Shown here one piece after another: positions 1 through 9,125 of a DNA stretch of 64,000 nucleotides (its first letter is position 1; every line of letters begins with the position of its first letter). Both the position numbers and the translations under genes were made by a program. The stretch is taken from assembly GCF_019970065.1 (NCBI RefSeq), contig NZ_JAHXYH010000005.1, positions 1-64,000 on the forward strand. Reading direction: 5' to 3'. Under the pieces are notes generated by a model. It worked only from the letters and a program-made list of their open reading frames with translations. It searched no databases and was not told the DNA's origin. The stretch is from Chryseobacterium sp. OSA05B. Its GTDB lineage: Bacteria > Bacteroidota > Bacteroidia > Flavobacteriales > Weeksellaceae.

Positions 1-30
1 CAAAGATACAAACTTTTTTAACTCTCGCAA
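1..30 (-). promoter_or_regulatory. promoter facing out of the left edge
   Basis: On the minus strand a TTG (28-30) is followed by exactly 19 nt and then TATCTTTG (8-1), a perfect fit to the Bacteroidota housekeeping promoter TTG-N19-TAnnTTTG. The transcript would start just beyond the window. Together with the second site at 148-155 this is a tandem-promoter arrangement of the type used by strongly expressed stable-RNA operons; the downstream gene is not visible. Confidence 0.7.
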
Positions 31-147
31 CTTTTATTTCTAAAAATTTTAAGAAGCTTTTCGTCTCCATCCTAAAGCTCATTTAAATCATTATGCTTAT
101 CTAAAAGCTCTTCTGTGCTACCGAAACTCTCTCGTTTTTCAGTGGGG

Positions 148-180
148 CAAAGATAACAACTTATTCAAACGCAAAACAAA
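148..180 (-). promoter_or_regulatory. upstream member of a tandem promoter pair
   Basis: TATCTTTG (155-148, minus strand) is a second perfect TAnnTTTG element about 147 nt upstream of the one at 1-8. TTTG-like triplets lie upstream but at 16 nt rather than 19 nt, so the -33 box is less certain. The transcript from here would run through the 1-147 leader and out of the window. Between this site and about 330 I see no gene. Confidence 0.5.
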
Positions 181-328
181 TTTATTTAACATAAAGTTTA
201 CACTCCATTCATATTGGGGATAAGTATCATTATAAGATTTTAATTTACAATATATTACACCAAAAATACAGTTATCCACAATGAGGGGTTATGGTTAATA
301 GGAGTTAAAAGTTCAATAAAAAGATGAA

Positions 329-367
329 GGAAAAGGCCTAGAGTCTAGATTTTAGCTAAAGCCTTTC
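329..367 (-). terminator. possible terminator of the gcvH-VanZ unit
   Basis: An imperfect hairpin pairs GAAAAGGC-type sequence near 329-338 with AGCCTTTC near 359-367. It lies about 110 nt beyond the VanZ-like stop codon. The stem is interrupted and the T tract is poor, so this is tentative. The rest of 190-480 holds nothing I can support. Confidence 0.3.
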
Positions 368-479
368 TATTTTGCTTCTGTTGTAAGCGGACCAAAGCCT
401 ACTTCTATTGAAGATGTTTACTACAGAGAAGAAAAAATACATATGAACTTATGATACCATATAAATAATAGTGCCTGGC

Positions 480-839
480 TTAAAAAAAACGCTTGACTAA
501 TACCTTATATATATAGTATCCTATTAAACACCCTACGGTATCTGCTACGATATCTAAAGATTCCATAGATCTGCCCAATCCCATTTCATCCTGAAGGATC
601 TCAGTAAGGAATGCATATATAAGGATGATCTGAAAGAAGTATGAAAATTTGATTTTGGGAAAGGCTGCAACGAAGGAGAACCCTAACATTGCAAATATGC
701 TCACATGCAAAACCTTGTCTATGCCGCTGAACATAAACCAGTATTCCTGGTTCTCTTCACCTGGCTTAAGGAGCATATAAGTAAGAAATGCCCAATAAAT
801 GGGCAAAATCTTACTAAATATTTTTGAAATCTTATCCAA
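480..839 (-). CDS. VanZ-like membrane protein
   Basis: Small polytopic membrane protein of the VanZ-like family, function unknown in this group. The hydrophobic segments, and the conserved end in which TEILQ is followed by an Arg, an Asp-containing helix start and a Gly-rich last helix (DTVGCLIGYYIY), fit the family. The longest reading frame starts with ATG at 896, but that would overlap gcvH by 65 nt. A TTG at 839-837, inside ATTGGATAA where gcvH stops, gives a translationally coupled 119-residue protein and is my preferred start. It follows gcvH directly and probably shares its transcript. Confidence 0.75.
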   Translation of the reverse strand: MDKISKIFSKILPIYWAFLTYMLLKPGEENQEYWFMFSGIDKVLHVSIFAMLGFSFVAAFPKIKFSYFFQIILIYAFLTEILQDEMGLGRSMESLDIVADTVGCLIGYYIYKVLVKRFF

Positions 840-1209
840 TGATTGCCTGGTATTCTTCTGCAGTAAGCAGTTCTGAATGATCTGCACCATCAGCAAGTTC
901 TAATTTAATGATCCAACCGTTTCCATAAGGGTCTGTATTTAACAGCTCAGGCTGATCTTCCAATTCTGAATTAAATTCAATAACTTTTCCTGCAATAGGT
1001 AAGAATAAATCTGAAACCGTTTTCACCGCTTCTACACTTCCGAAAACCGCTCCACCTTCAAGATCATCATCTACAGTATCCACATCTACGTATACGATAT
1101 CGCCAAGTTCTCCTTGTGCGAAGTCTGTAATACCAATTGTAGCTACATTACCTTCAATCTTGATCCATTCGTGATCTTTCGTGTACTTTAATTCTGATGG
1201 TGTATTCAT
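832..1209 (-). CDS. gcvH: glycine cleavage system protein H
   Basis: Lipoyl carrier protein of the glycine cleavage system, shuttling the aminomethyl group between the P, T and L proteins in the cytoplasm. The 125-residue product has the expected length and the lipoylation motif around Lys63 (GSVEAVKTVSD). Translation could begin at 1230, but the -7 promoter element covers 1228-1235, so the ATG at 1209 (MNTPSELKY) is the likely start. It sits after a terminator for sprA and before the VanZ-like gene. Confidence 0.97.
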   Translation of the reverse strand: MNTPSELKYTKDHEWIKIEGNVATIGITDFAQGELGDIVYVDVDTVDDDLEGGAVFGSVEAVKTVSDLFLPIAGKVIEFNSELEDQPELLNTDPYGNGWIIKLELADGADHSELLTAEEYQAIIG

Positions 1210-1227
1210 TTTAATTTTTATTTTGTA

Positions 1228-1258
1228 CAAATGTATTCAAAATAATAGTAGCTTCAAA
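1228..1258 (-). promoter_or_regulatory. gcvH promoter
   Basis: Minus strand: TTTG (1258-1255), exactly 19 nt, then TACATTTG (1235-1228). This is a textbook Bacteroidota promoter. The ATG at 1209 is about 19 nt downstream, giving a very short leader and excluding the longer gcvH start at 1230. Confidence 0.8.
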
Positions 1259-1271
1259 TATCGGATATAAA

Positions 1272-1299
1272 AAATGTCCTTCAAAATTGAAGGACATTT
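1272..1299 (-). terminator. sprA terminator
   Basis: Perfect 13-bp stem (1272-1284 with 1287-1299) around a 2-nt centre, followed on the minus strand by a T-rich stretch. It lies about 20 nt beyond the sprA stop codon and separates the ruvA-sprA transcript from gcvH. Confidence 0.85.
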
Positions 1300-1318
1300 A
1301 AGGTTTGTTGATTTTATT

Positions 1319-4300
1319 TTAGAAACCACCGCCTGAGTCACCAAATGTGAACGTCGCAGACAGACCGGCTCTGATGGTAGACAGCGGGAATGCCGTCGAT
1401 ATTTTATACTTGGAAGTCATCTGCTCGTAGAAGACTCTTAAGTTCAGATTCTCCGAAACATTGTAGTCTGCAGAAATCTTGATATTCATCAGCTTCTGGC
1501 CTCCTGTGATCTGTGAATCATCCAACAGGATATTCATAATAGAGGTTTTGCTGTCTCTTAACGAGATATCTCCTCTGATATTAAGATCACTTCCTTTTCC
1601 TCTGGATCCTCTCGTATTAGCCATTCCTAATCTGAAGTTCTTCACAATGTATCCTAACCTCACTACATACTCACTATTGGAATCTTCCGTAAGGGTGTGA
1701 TTGACCAATCCCAGAATCATCATTCTGTTTCTGTTGTACTGAAGTCCGAACTGCATATTGTTTCTCATGGTAACATCGATTCCGATAAGTGGTGAGAAAG
1801 ATTCTACATAACCCACCTGAGAGAATGTAAACGGATTGATGTAATCATTATTAACATCGAATGCATTTCCACCTGAAATCCTGTTAAAATAATCAATACT
1901 TGACTGGATTCCTGTGGCTGTATACGTTGCAGTATATCCATGCAGTAAATCAAATTTAGAGAACTGGCCGTTAATAATCGGAACATTTCTTAAACCTGAG
2001 TAGGTCACCTTCCAGTTTGGAATCGGGATTCCGGCTTTCTTGGCATTTCCGATCTGTTTGACAGATTTTCCTTCCATTGCCGCTCTGAATGCAGGAATCA
2101 GTACATAAGCATTGGCAATACTGTAATGCTCTGCAAAACCGTCAGGGTTCAATACTTCCCCTAAGCCCAGCTGTTGTGACAATATTCTTGCATTCTCCCT
2201 GATCGCCTGGTAAACAACCTGTGTTTCTTTGAATGAGGTTTTAAGAAGCACCACAGAGTTGGAGTACGTTATCTGATCATTTGCGAATGCATAATCATGA
2301 TTGACTGTTCCAAGGTTATTCCGGTTGTTAAATCCAGATTGGGAGAAGTTCCTGTTATAGTTATGAAGTGCGCTCAGATCAATCCTGAAATCATTCATCG
2401 GAACGATCTGTAGATTGGCCCTTAATTCCCGGGTCGACATCTTGATATAAGGATCCGTCATATATGGGGAATCACTTACCCATCCGTTTTCCAGCACGGT
2501 TCTTCTGATATCCGCCTGAGACCCGAAAAGGAATCCGATGGTAGGACCTCCCAATGTCTGGCCGTAACCATACATATTCGGTGCAGAAAGTAAACCAGGA
2601 AGCACTGTTCCGTTATTTTCGGTATAGCTAAAATCCAACTGCTTGAATGAGGTCAGTACAAAAGCTGCGCTCTGAAGTATCGTCAGCTTATTTTTAAATT
2701 TATAGCTTTTAAATCTGTACCTTTTCTTTTCCCACTGTTGGGTGTATGCGTTATTAAGGGAATCGATTTCCTGCTTACGTTTCTGCAGTTTTCCGGAAAT
2801 ATTCTTGAAATATTTAAACTGTCCAAAGAACTTAGGAATATCTGCTGTAGCCGTAGCCTGGATCATGTTTGTATTCTGTCCTACTGAACCTAAGCTTCCT
2901 TCAGGGCTTGAAAGCAGTGCTGTAGATCTGGCATTCCAGTTATAGGTAAGTCCGTAGCTTACTTCTGCATCAATAAAGTCTAGATACGGAAGGTACTGGA
3001 ACGGCAGTTTGTAACTCAACTGTGCTCTGTGATTGTACAATACCGGCCTACCCGCTCTGAAGATATTTCCAAAGATGGATTTACCGTCCATTCCATTCAC
3101 ATCAATATTATCGTTCAATGTTCTTGTCGCAGAATTGATCTCCAGTTTTAATGATTTTGTGAAATTGAATCCTAAACCATACTGCCATCCGAAGAAGAAG
3201 TTTCTGTTCTTGATCGCCGCGAAACTGTCGCCCATATTTCCACTTAAGATCGCTTCTACATTTCTAAATTCAAGTTCGTTGTAATTTCTGTCTATTTCCG
3301 TTCTGAAAGATAATCTTGTAGGAATCGGATTGAAATTGAATTCTTTAACCCATCTCAGATATTTTGTAGATTTTGCCGTATCACTGATCATTTTGTTGAA
3401 AGGCTTAATCACCCACGGCTTAAAGGTATAATTGTAATCCACATACCCTCTCAGATACTGTCTGTAATTTTTAGAAGTATAAATATCTCTGAAATAGTCA
3501 TCGTTATAAACCGCAGTTACGGAAACGTTTTCAATATCATAGAATTTAGGTTTTTTATTTGGATTTACTCTTTCCTTGTGCATATTCACAACGCCGATAC
3601 TTCTTTGCTGTGTGTATGTTCTTGCTACTTTTTTCAGTTGTTCTTTATTCGCTGCCTTACTGAATTCCACATCGGTATCAAGAGGATTGTATTTCGGATC
3701 TTCAATTGTTTGCGCGTAAGAATAGTTTAATGGAATTTTCATTCCGCTTTTTTCAGGAAGGAATTTATCTACGTTCACCGCGGTATTGATACTGAACGCT
3801 GATTGTGTAGACTGATTTCTTTCTGCCGGTTTTGAATCTATATTACCGAAACCTACAGAAGTATAAGATGCACTTGTATTAACGGTTGCAAAATCCCCAA
3901 GGTTAAAGTTCAAGCTTGCATTCCCTGCATATCCGCCATCGTTTTCAATTTCAGAAAGACGGATTTCGTTTACCCAGAGAATCCTTGTGATATTGTTAAA
4001 TCGGCTGGTATTTCTTACCCCGATCATAATCGTTGTAACATTTCCAAGACTTGGACGTCCTTTGATATAGATCTTCTTAAAGTCATCTCCAAATACCGGA
4101 TCGTGAATCCTGTCCACGATATTTGATGTAGCCTTGTCTCTTCGAATCTTTGCGTCTACAAAATTTTGAATTTCAAGGTCAACATTATTTTCAATAGGCC
4201 AAATCTCAAAAGGAGTAGTGGCTGTTCTCGGAGTAAGCATTACTGAAGACTCGTACTCGTAGTAGTTATCTGTAGCATCACTTCCGAAACGGATGAAGAA

Positions 4301-7300
4301 TTTGGATTCCGGATCCAGGCCTTGAGTTCTTTCAGTTGGATCCTGAGCGTGTACAAAAAGTTTAAGCTTTTTATATCTTCTCATATCCAGTGTTGTATTC
4401 TTGAATACTCCTCTGGCTTCTCCGGCAAGACCTTCCACTTTCATGTAAAGAGATGCCTCATTCTGTCTCTGTGCTCCTGCATTCCCGCTTAGCACCTGTC
4501 TGTCGATTCCCGGAGGAAGTACATATGGTGGCTGGTTCAATGCATTTTCTTCAATATTTACACTTCCTACTTCGAAGTTATTATTTTGTGCTATTCCCAC
4601 ACCTTCCTGTTGTGAACTCACCGTTGGGCTGGCAATCTGGTTTGGATATCTTCTCCAGTCAGATCTTACAAGGTCCATTGTCCCGAATCTTAAAGTAGAC
4701 GTCTGCTCAAATCCTGCAAGCATTAATCTTGCAAATCTTACGTTGTTCAGTACCGATTGATTTCTTTCTCCTTCCGCTTCAGGCTCTGCATATTTTGAAA
4801 CCGGAATTCTGAATAAGTACCATTTTACATCTGACGTCTGTCCGTTCTGGAAAGTGGCTTTTACCGTTTTTACATCTACGATATTGTTACTACCCAATGA
4901 AAGGCTCGGCTTGTCCAGTTTTACAATATATTCATTGTAGCTTTCTGTCTGGTCAAGGTTGTAATCTTTATTGATATCTTCTGCATCCGGAGTCTGTGAA
5001 GCTACTTCCAGAGAGTTGGCCTGAGAATTTCCTTCCGGATTTCTGAAGTATTTGTATCTCTGAACAAGAGATGCCGCCTGTCCGCCTGTAAATTTACTAG
5101 ACATAAAAAATACGAAATCATCTACCGCGGGGTCAGCCAGATTGGTCACCGGGTTTACGAATGTATTTCCAAATTTCATGGCTTCCTGATCAGAGCTTAA
5201 TCCATCGTATCCTAAATCCTGAGATCTTCTGTCGTCTCCTTCGCTGGAGAATGCATAAAGGATAGGTGGCTGTTTCGGCTGCACTCCCCAGTTGGAAGTG
5301 GTTGTAGTAGAAGGGGCTCCCGGAGTAGGAAGACCATTTTCATACTGCATTTTACCATCTTTCAGAATATCTTCTGAAACGTTTCCTAATTGAAGTAAAA
5401 GTCTTGCTTTGTCTCCTAAAGTGTTTCCGTCGGCATACGGATCCATCATCCAAAATTCCACATATTCAATGTTTGAATTCACGAAGTTGGAAACACTGAT
5501 TGGCCTCATGATCCCCGCCCATCTTGAAGCTGCTGTTTCAGAGCCCGGATTCACGTTGTAAGGACCTTTTTCATTAGGATAGTAAGAAATATCTAAAGTA
5601 TTGGTGAAGGTCTGTTCGCCCGCAACAAAATCTCTGTTATTGTAAATCTCGGAATACTGAACTCTTCTGGACGCGTGATTGGAAACGGACTGTGCAGTAA
5701 TTCCCGCAGGAGCTCTCCCTCCTACACCCCAGAATCTCGGGTCAATATTATACCATGAAAGAAGTCCTCTTCCATAGCCGCTTGTCAAAACATCATTACC
5801 CGGTGCTCCGTTGAATGGTGCTAATGTATTTTTCTCCGGCCTTGACGCAAGACTCCATGCAGCAGGTTCTTTTAGTGATATTTTAGAAGTCGTTTGTTCA
5901 AAGTCATCTACATAAGACTGATCATTGGTCCCTTTATTCAATCCCGGAAGCAAATAAGCCGCTTCCATTTTAAAGTTAAGGTTGGATGGAGCCTCGGTAT
6001 TGACCAACGGAATTTTATCGGTCAGTCTGGTCAGGAAAGGCATCTGATTGTTGTACATCATATTCACCCCTGCCATGGTGTTATTAACAGCCTCCTGCCC
6101 ATAGTTTACTTTCTGGGTAAGCGGAGATTCAGAATAATTGACAACCGTTCCACCTATGATAAAGTTCTCATTGAATCTTCTTTCAAGGTTTAACCCTAAG
6201 AATCTTTTTCGTTGTGTGTTGAATGTAAGCTGGTTTTCCAGTGAGATATTGATCGCCTGTCCGGACTGTTTAACGTTCTCATTGATCACAGTTACCGTTC
6301 CAAGCATATAGTCTACGGTATAGTCTACGCCTTCCGTCAGCTGAACCCCGTTAGCAGAAACTTTTACAGATCCCTGCGGAACGTTTACCGCTCCAAGAGA
6401 AATTCCCTGTCCCTGTGTTCCTTTGTAACGTCCTTCTATGGTATAACGCTGAGCAAGATTACTGGAAGTCGCTACCTGCTTCTGTTGTTTATAAAGATCG
6501 GTGAAGACAAACTGTGGATCGTTACCCACCTGGCTGGCCATAAAACTACCGAAAGGCTGTACTTTGGTGAAGATAATCCTTCCTGTTTCCGGCCGTATGG
6601 TGATCCCGTTGACAAAGTCAAAAATCCCGTCTCCCAATATACCGCTGCTGGCCTGGATATCACCGTTCATATTCAGACGGTCCCAGTTGAATAACTTCAG
6701 TAAATTCTTATCCTGAACAGGCGTCCCCGGAAGATAGTTTACCTTACCTCCTGTCTTCTGATCTCTGTAGAAAACATTCAGGATAAACCCGTCCTGCGCT
6801 ACCTGTCCAGCATCCAGAGAATAGATGTTTTTCATCATCAGGTCCCACATCGGAGATTCCGTATTCACTTTGTTGTTTACTCTTAGAACCTTGGTTACCA
6901 ATACAGGGCTTTCTTCGGAGAATTCCCCTACTTTGTATACTTTATTGGTTCCGTCTGTAAAAGAGTAAGAAACGGCTAAAAGCTGATTTTCGTTCAGCTT
7001 CTGGTTTAATGAAACATATCCTAACTGAGGCTGTAATGTATATTCATTGGCATTCAGCCTTCTTGCTTTTGTGTTGAAAATAAACTGCTCACCATTATCA
7101 TAGGGCTGTGCACTTCCCGGGAAACTCTGTCCCTGGAATGTAGTCGCATAGTTTTTACCGGCTTCTCTCGGCCCTATGGCAGCATTAATAGACTGGTACA
7201 ATCCATTCTGCGAGTTATCCGGTAATCCTCCGGCTCCTTCTCCAAGGTCCCTGATCCCAATAATACTTTTCTGGTAAGCCAGATTACTGTTCCCTTGATC

Positions 7301-8341
7301 CAGTACCCAAACCTCTAATCTGGTCACGTTTACCGTGGAATTGATTTGCGGATAGTTGAGCAATGCCTGGTCATATCGGTCTAAGAAATAATGCCCCAGG
7401 AAAAAGTGTTGGTTATCTTCATAGTCGATGGCATTGACCTTAAAATTATTCATCACACCACCACCCTGCACTACAATATTTCTGGCTTCACCCTGCTGTT
7501 GGGAAAGAACTACTGTTCCGAAGGTCTTTCCAAGCTGGAATTCCGATTTCACCCCAAAAAGGGACTGTGAACCACGGATAAGACTTGTAGAAAGCGGCAT
7601 ATTCACGTTACCGAATTCTACTCTTTTTATGATTTTATCTTCTCCTCCGGCACTTGGTTTGTCTACATCACCGAGGCCTTTGGTCTGAAGGTCTTTCCAG
7701 CTTCCTTTTGCCTGCCATACGAGGTTCATTCTGTTTTCAAATGCAAAACCGCTTTGGGTATCGTAATTGGCTTTCAACTGAAGGTTTTCCCCTACTTTTC
7801 CTAAAAGTCCCAGCTGTATTCTCTGGTCGATATCAAATGTAAAACTGGTCCTGTTTTGGGGCAGGATCAGCGGGTTGTCTATTTTCTGGTAAAGTCCGGC
7901 GAAGTCTAAAGAGGCATATCCTGACGGAATGATCTCGATTTTATTACTTCCGAAAATGGTTTCAAACAGTCTGTTGTTGATCGTTAAAGATGGAATAAGC
8001 CCCTGTTTTCGGGCATCTGTTCTGTCTCTTCTGAAAAGGAGACTGTATTTATCGGATTTCTCCTTGTAGTAAGCTTTTGTCTGGGTAGCGAGCATAAATT
8101 CTTTATACTCTTCCGGAGACATCGCTGTAGGAGGACCGGTATAGGTATTTCCAATCTTAGGATATACGTAGTACATTCCGGTTTTTATGTCGTAAAAGGC
8201 TTCATACCGTGTGGGGTCAGCCAGTTGATATTCTTTCTTTATGATCGCAGTATCACGTACCTGTTGCGCAAAGGCACTTACCGACATGCACAGGAACGAC
8301 AGGAACAAAAATATTTTGAGATGCTTAATATTCGCCACCAA
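1319..8341 (-). CDS. sprA: T9SS outer-membrane translocon protein SprA
   Basis: Giant beta-barrel of the type IX secretion system (also called SOV), the outer-membrane channel through which proteins with C-terminal sorting domains leave the periplasm; it is also needed for gliding. The 2340-residue length is right for the family. The protein starts with a signal peptide ending in SAFAQQ and is rich in beta-strand, Tyr/Asn-rich sequence, with the C-terminus ending in FTFGDSGGGF. It begins 3 nt after the ruvA stop, the arrangement usual in Flavobacteriia. At least three clear cargo proteins are in this window (31791, 38384, 49008), so the system is used here. Confidence 0.96.
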   Translation of the reverse strand: MVANIKHLKIFLFLSFLCMSVSAFAQQVRDTAIIKKEYQLADPTRYEAFYDIKTGMYYVYPKIGNTYTGPPTAMSPEEYKEFMLATQTKAYYKEKSDKYSLLFRRDRTDARKQGLIPSLTINNRLFETIFGSNKIEIIPSGYASLDFAGLYQKIDNPLILPQNRTSFTFDIDQRIQLGLLGKVGENLQLKANYDTQSGFAFENRMNLVWQAKGSWKDLQTKGLGDVDKPSAGGEDKIIKRVEFGNVNMPLSTSLIRGSQSLFGVKSEFQLGKTFGTVVLSQQQGEARNIVVQGGGVMNNFKVNAIDYEDNQHFFLGHYFLDRYDQALLNYPQINSTVNVTRLEVWVLDQGNSNLAYQKSIIGIRDLGEGAGGLPDNSQNGLYQSINAAIGPREAGKNYATTFQGQSFPGSAQPYDNGEQFIFNTKARRLNANEYTLQPQLGYVSLNQKLNENQLLAVSYSFTDGTNKVYKVGEFSEESPVLVTKVLRVNNKVNTESPMWDLMMKNIYSLDAGQVAQDGFILNVFYRDQKTGGKVNYLPGTPVQDKNLLKLFNWDRLNMNGDIQASSGILGDGIFDFVNGITIRPETGRIIFTKVQPFGSFMASQVGNDPQFVFTDLYKQQKQVATSSNLAQRYTIEGRYKGTQGQGISLGAVNVPQGSVKVSANGVQLTEGVDYTVDYMLGTVTVINENVKQSGQAINISLENQLTFNTQRKRFLGLNLERRFNENFIIGGTVVNYSESPLTQKVNYGQEAVNNTMAGVNMMYNNQMPFLTRLTDKIPLVNTEAPSNLNFKMEAAYLLPGLNKGTNDQSYVDDFEQTTSKISLKEPAAWSLASRPEKNTLAPFNGAPGNDVLTSGYGRGLLSWYNIDPRFWGVGGRAPAGITAQSVSNHASRRVQYSEIYNNRDFVAGEQTFTNTLDISYYPNEKGPYNVNPGSETAASRWAGIMRPISVSNFVNSNIEYVEFWMMDPYADGNTLGDKARLLLQLGNVSEDILKDGKMQYENGLPTPGAPSTTTTSNWGVQPKQPPILYAFSSEGDDRRSQDLGYDGLSSDQEAMKFGNTFVNPVTNLADPAVDDFVFFMSSKFTGGQAASLVQRYKYFRNPEGNSQANSLEVASQTPDAEDINKDYNLDQTESYNEYIVKLDKPSLSLGSNNIVDVKTVKATFQNGQTSDVKWYLFRIPVSKYAEPEAEGERNQSVLNNVRFARLMLAGFEQTSTLRFGTMDLVRSDWRRYPNQIASPTVSSQQEGVGIAQNNNFEVGSVNIEENALNQPPYVLPPGIDRQVLSGNAGAQRQNEASLYMKVEGLAGEARGVFKNTTLDMRRYKKLKLFVHAQDPTERTQGLDPESKFFIRFGSDATDNYYEYESSVMLTPRTATTPFEIWPIENNVDLEIQNFVDAKIRRDKATSNIVDRIHDPVFGDDFKKIYIKGRPSLGNVTTIMIGVRNTSRFNNITRILWVNEIRLSEIENDGGYAGNASLNFNLGDFATVNTSASYTSVGFGNIDSKPAERNQSTQSAFSINTAVNVDKFLPEKSGMKIPLNYSYAQTIEDPKYNPLDTDVEFSKAANKEQLKKVARTYTQQRSIGVVNMHKERVNPNKKPKFYDIENVSVTAVYNDDYFRDIYTSKNYRQYLRGYVDYNYTFKPWVIKPFNKMISDTAKSTKYLRWVKEFNFNPIPTRLSFRTEIDRNYNELEFRNVEAILSGNMGDSFAAIKNRNFFFGWQYGLGFNFTKSLKLEINSATRTLNDNIDVNGMDGKSIFGNIFRAGRPVLYNHRAQLSYKLPFQYLPYLDFIDAEVSYGLTYNWNARSTALLSSPEGSLGSVGQNTNMIQATATADIPKFFGQFKYFKNISGKLQKRKQEIDSLNNAYTQQWEKKRYRFKSYKFKNKLTILQSAAFVLTSFKQLDFSYTENNGTVLPGLLSAPNMYGYGQTLGGPTIGFLFGSQADIRRTVLENGWVSDSPYMTDPYIKMSTRELRANLQIVPMNDFRIDLSALHNYNRNFSQSGFNNRNNLGTVNHDYAFANDQITYSNSVVLLKTSFKETQVVYQAIRENARILSQQLGLGEVLNPDGFAEHYSIANAYVLIPAFRAAMEGKSVKQIGNAKKAGIPIPNWKVTYSGLRNVPIINGQFSKFDLLHGYTATYTATGIQSSIDYFNRISGGNAFDVNNDYINPFTFSQVGYVESFSPLIGIDVTMRNNMQFGLQYNRNRMMILGLVNHTLTEDSNSEYVVRLGYIVKNFRLGMANTRGSRGKGSDLNIRGDISLRDSKTSIMNILLDDSQITGGQKLMNIKISADYNVSENLNLRVFYEQMTSKYKISTAFPLSTIRAGLSATFTFGDSGGGF

Positions 8342-8344
8342 ATG

Positions 8345-8929
8345 TTAAATGTTTTTTAAAATTTGTTTTACCAATTCTTCTACCGAGATCTCCGGATTCT
8401 GCTTCATCATTCTGTCTGCTATCTTCTCGCTCATACGTTTCGGGATCCCTAAAACTTCTAATGCAGATAACGATTCTTCCTTGACTTTATTATCTACAAA
8501 AGCAGAAATATTTTCCGCCTCAATGCCGAATTTCTGGACTTTATCCTTTAAATCCACTATGATTCTCTCTGCGGTTTTAGCCCCTATTCCTTTGGCTTTT
8601 TGAATGAGGGCGCTGTTCTTGGAAAGAATGGCCGTAGCGATCTCTTCAAGGCTTAAAGTGGAAAGAAGTATAAGGGCAGAAACAGCTCCTACTCCGTTAA
8701 CGCTTATTAACAGATTGAACATTTCTTTTTCTGAACGAGTGTTAAAACCAAAGAGAAGATGTGCATCTTCCCGAATGATCTGCTGAATAAATAAGAATGC
8801 TGGCTTATTCAGGGCCAGTGCCTGGGAGGTCATCAAACTGATACCTACATAGTAACCAACTCCTTGTACGTTGATCACTGCGTAAGTGGGCGTAAGTTCT
8901 TGAACGCTGCCTTGTAAGGAAAATATCAT
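8345..8929 (-). CDS. ruvA: Holliday junction DNA helicase subunit RuvA
   Basis: Junction-binding subunit of the RuvAB branch-migration complex in recombinational repair. The 194-residue protein has the N-terminal OB-fold (starting MIFSLQGSVQEL), two helix-hairpin-helix segments (around LLISVNGVGAVSA and KAKGIGAKTAERI) and a C-terminal three-helix domain (ALEVLGIPKRMSEKIADRM) that contacts RuvB. It is directly followed by sprA and probably co-transcribed. Confidence 0.97.
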   Translation of the reverse strand: MIFSLQGSVQELTPTYAVINVQGVGYYVGISLMTSQALALNKPAFLFIQQIIREDAHLLFGFNTRSEKEMFNLLISVNGVGAVSALILLSTLSLEEIATAILSKNSALIQKAKGIGAKTAERIIVDLKDKVQKFGIEAENISAFVDNKVKEESLSALEVLGIPKRMSEKIADRMMKQNPEISVEELVKQILKNI

Positions 8930-9049
8930 TATTAATTTTTAAAACTCCCAAATATAGCAATTTAAACTAATTAATATTTTCATTTCATGTACGAATGATT
9001 TTTAACTTAAATTTTGAATGTAAATTCAATGATTTAATAGAAAAACAAA

Positions 9050-9070
9050 AGACTCCAAAATCTGGAGTCT
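9050..9070 (-). terminator. maeB terminator
   Basis: Perfect 8-bp stem AGACTCCA/TGGAGTCT (9050-9057 with 9063-9070) with a 5-nt loop, followed on the minus strand by a T-rich run. It lies about 55 nt beyond the maeB stop and insulates ruvA-sprA from maeB. Confidence 0.85.
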
Positions 9071-9125
9071 TCTGCTATTTTTATGATAATTAAAAACGGT
9101 CTTTTAAGGGACCATTTTACTATTT

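Noticed and set aside
1479..7842. Several plus-strand frames of 60-100 codons inside the sprA region.
   Set aside because: They are antisense shadows of sprA, which is an intact 2340-codon gene with clear family features.
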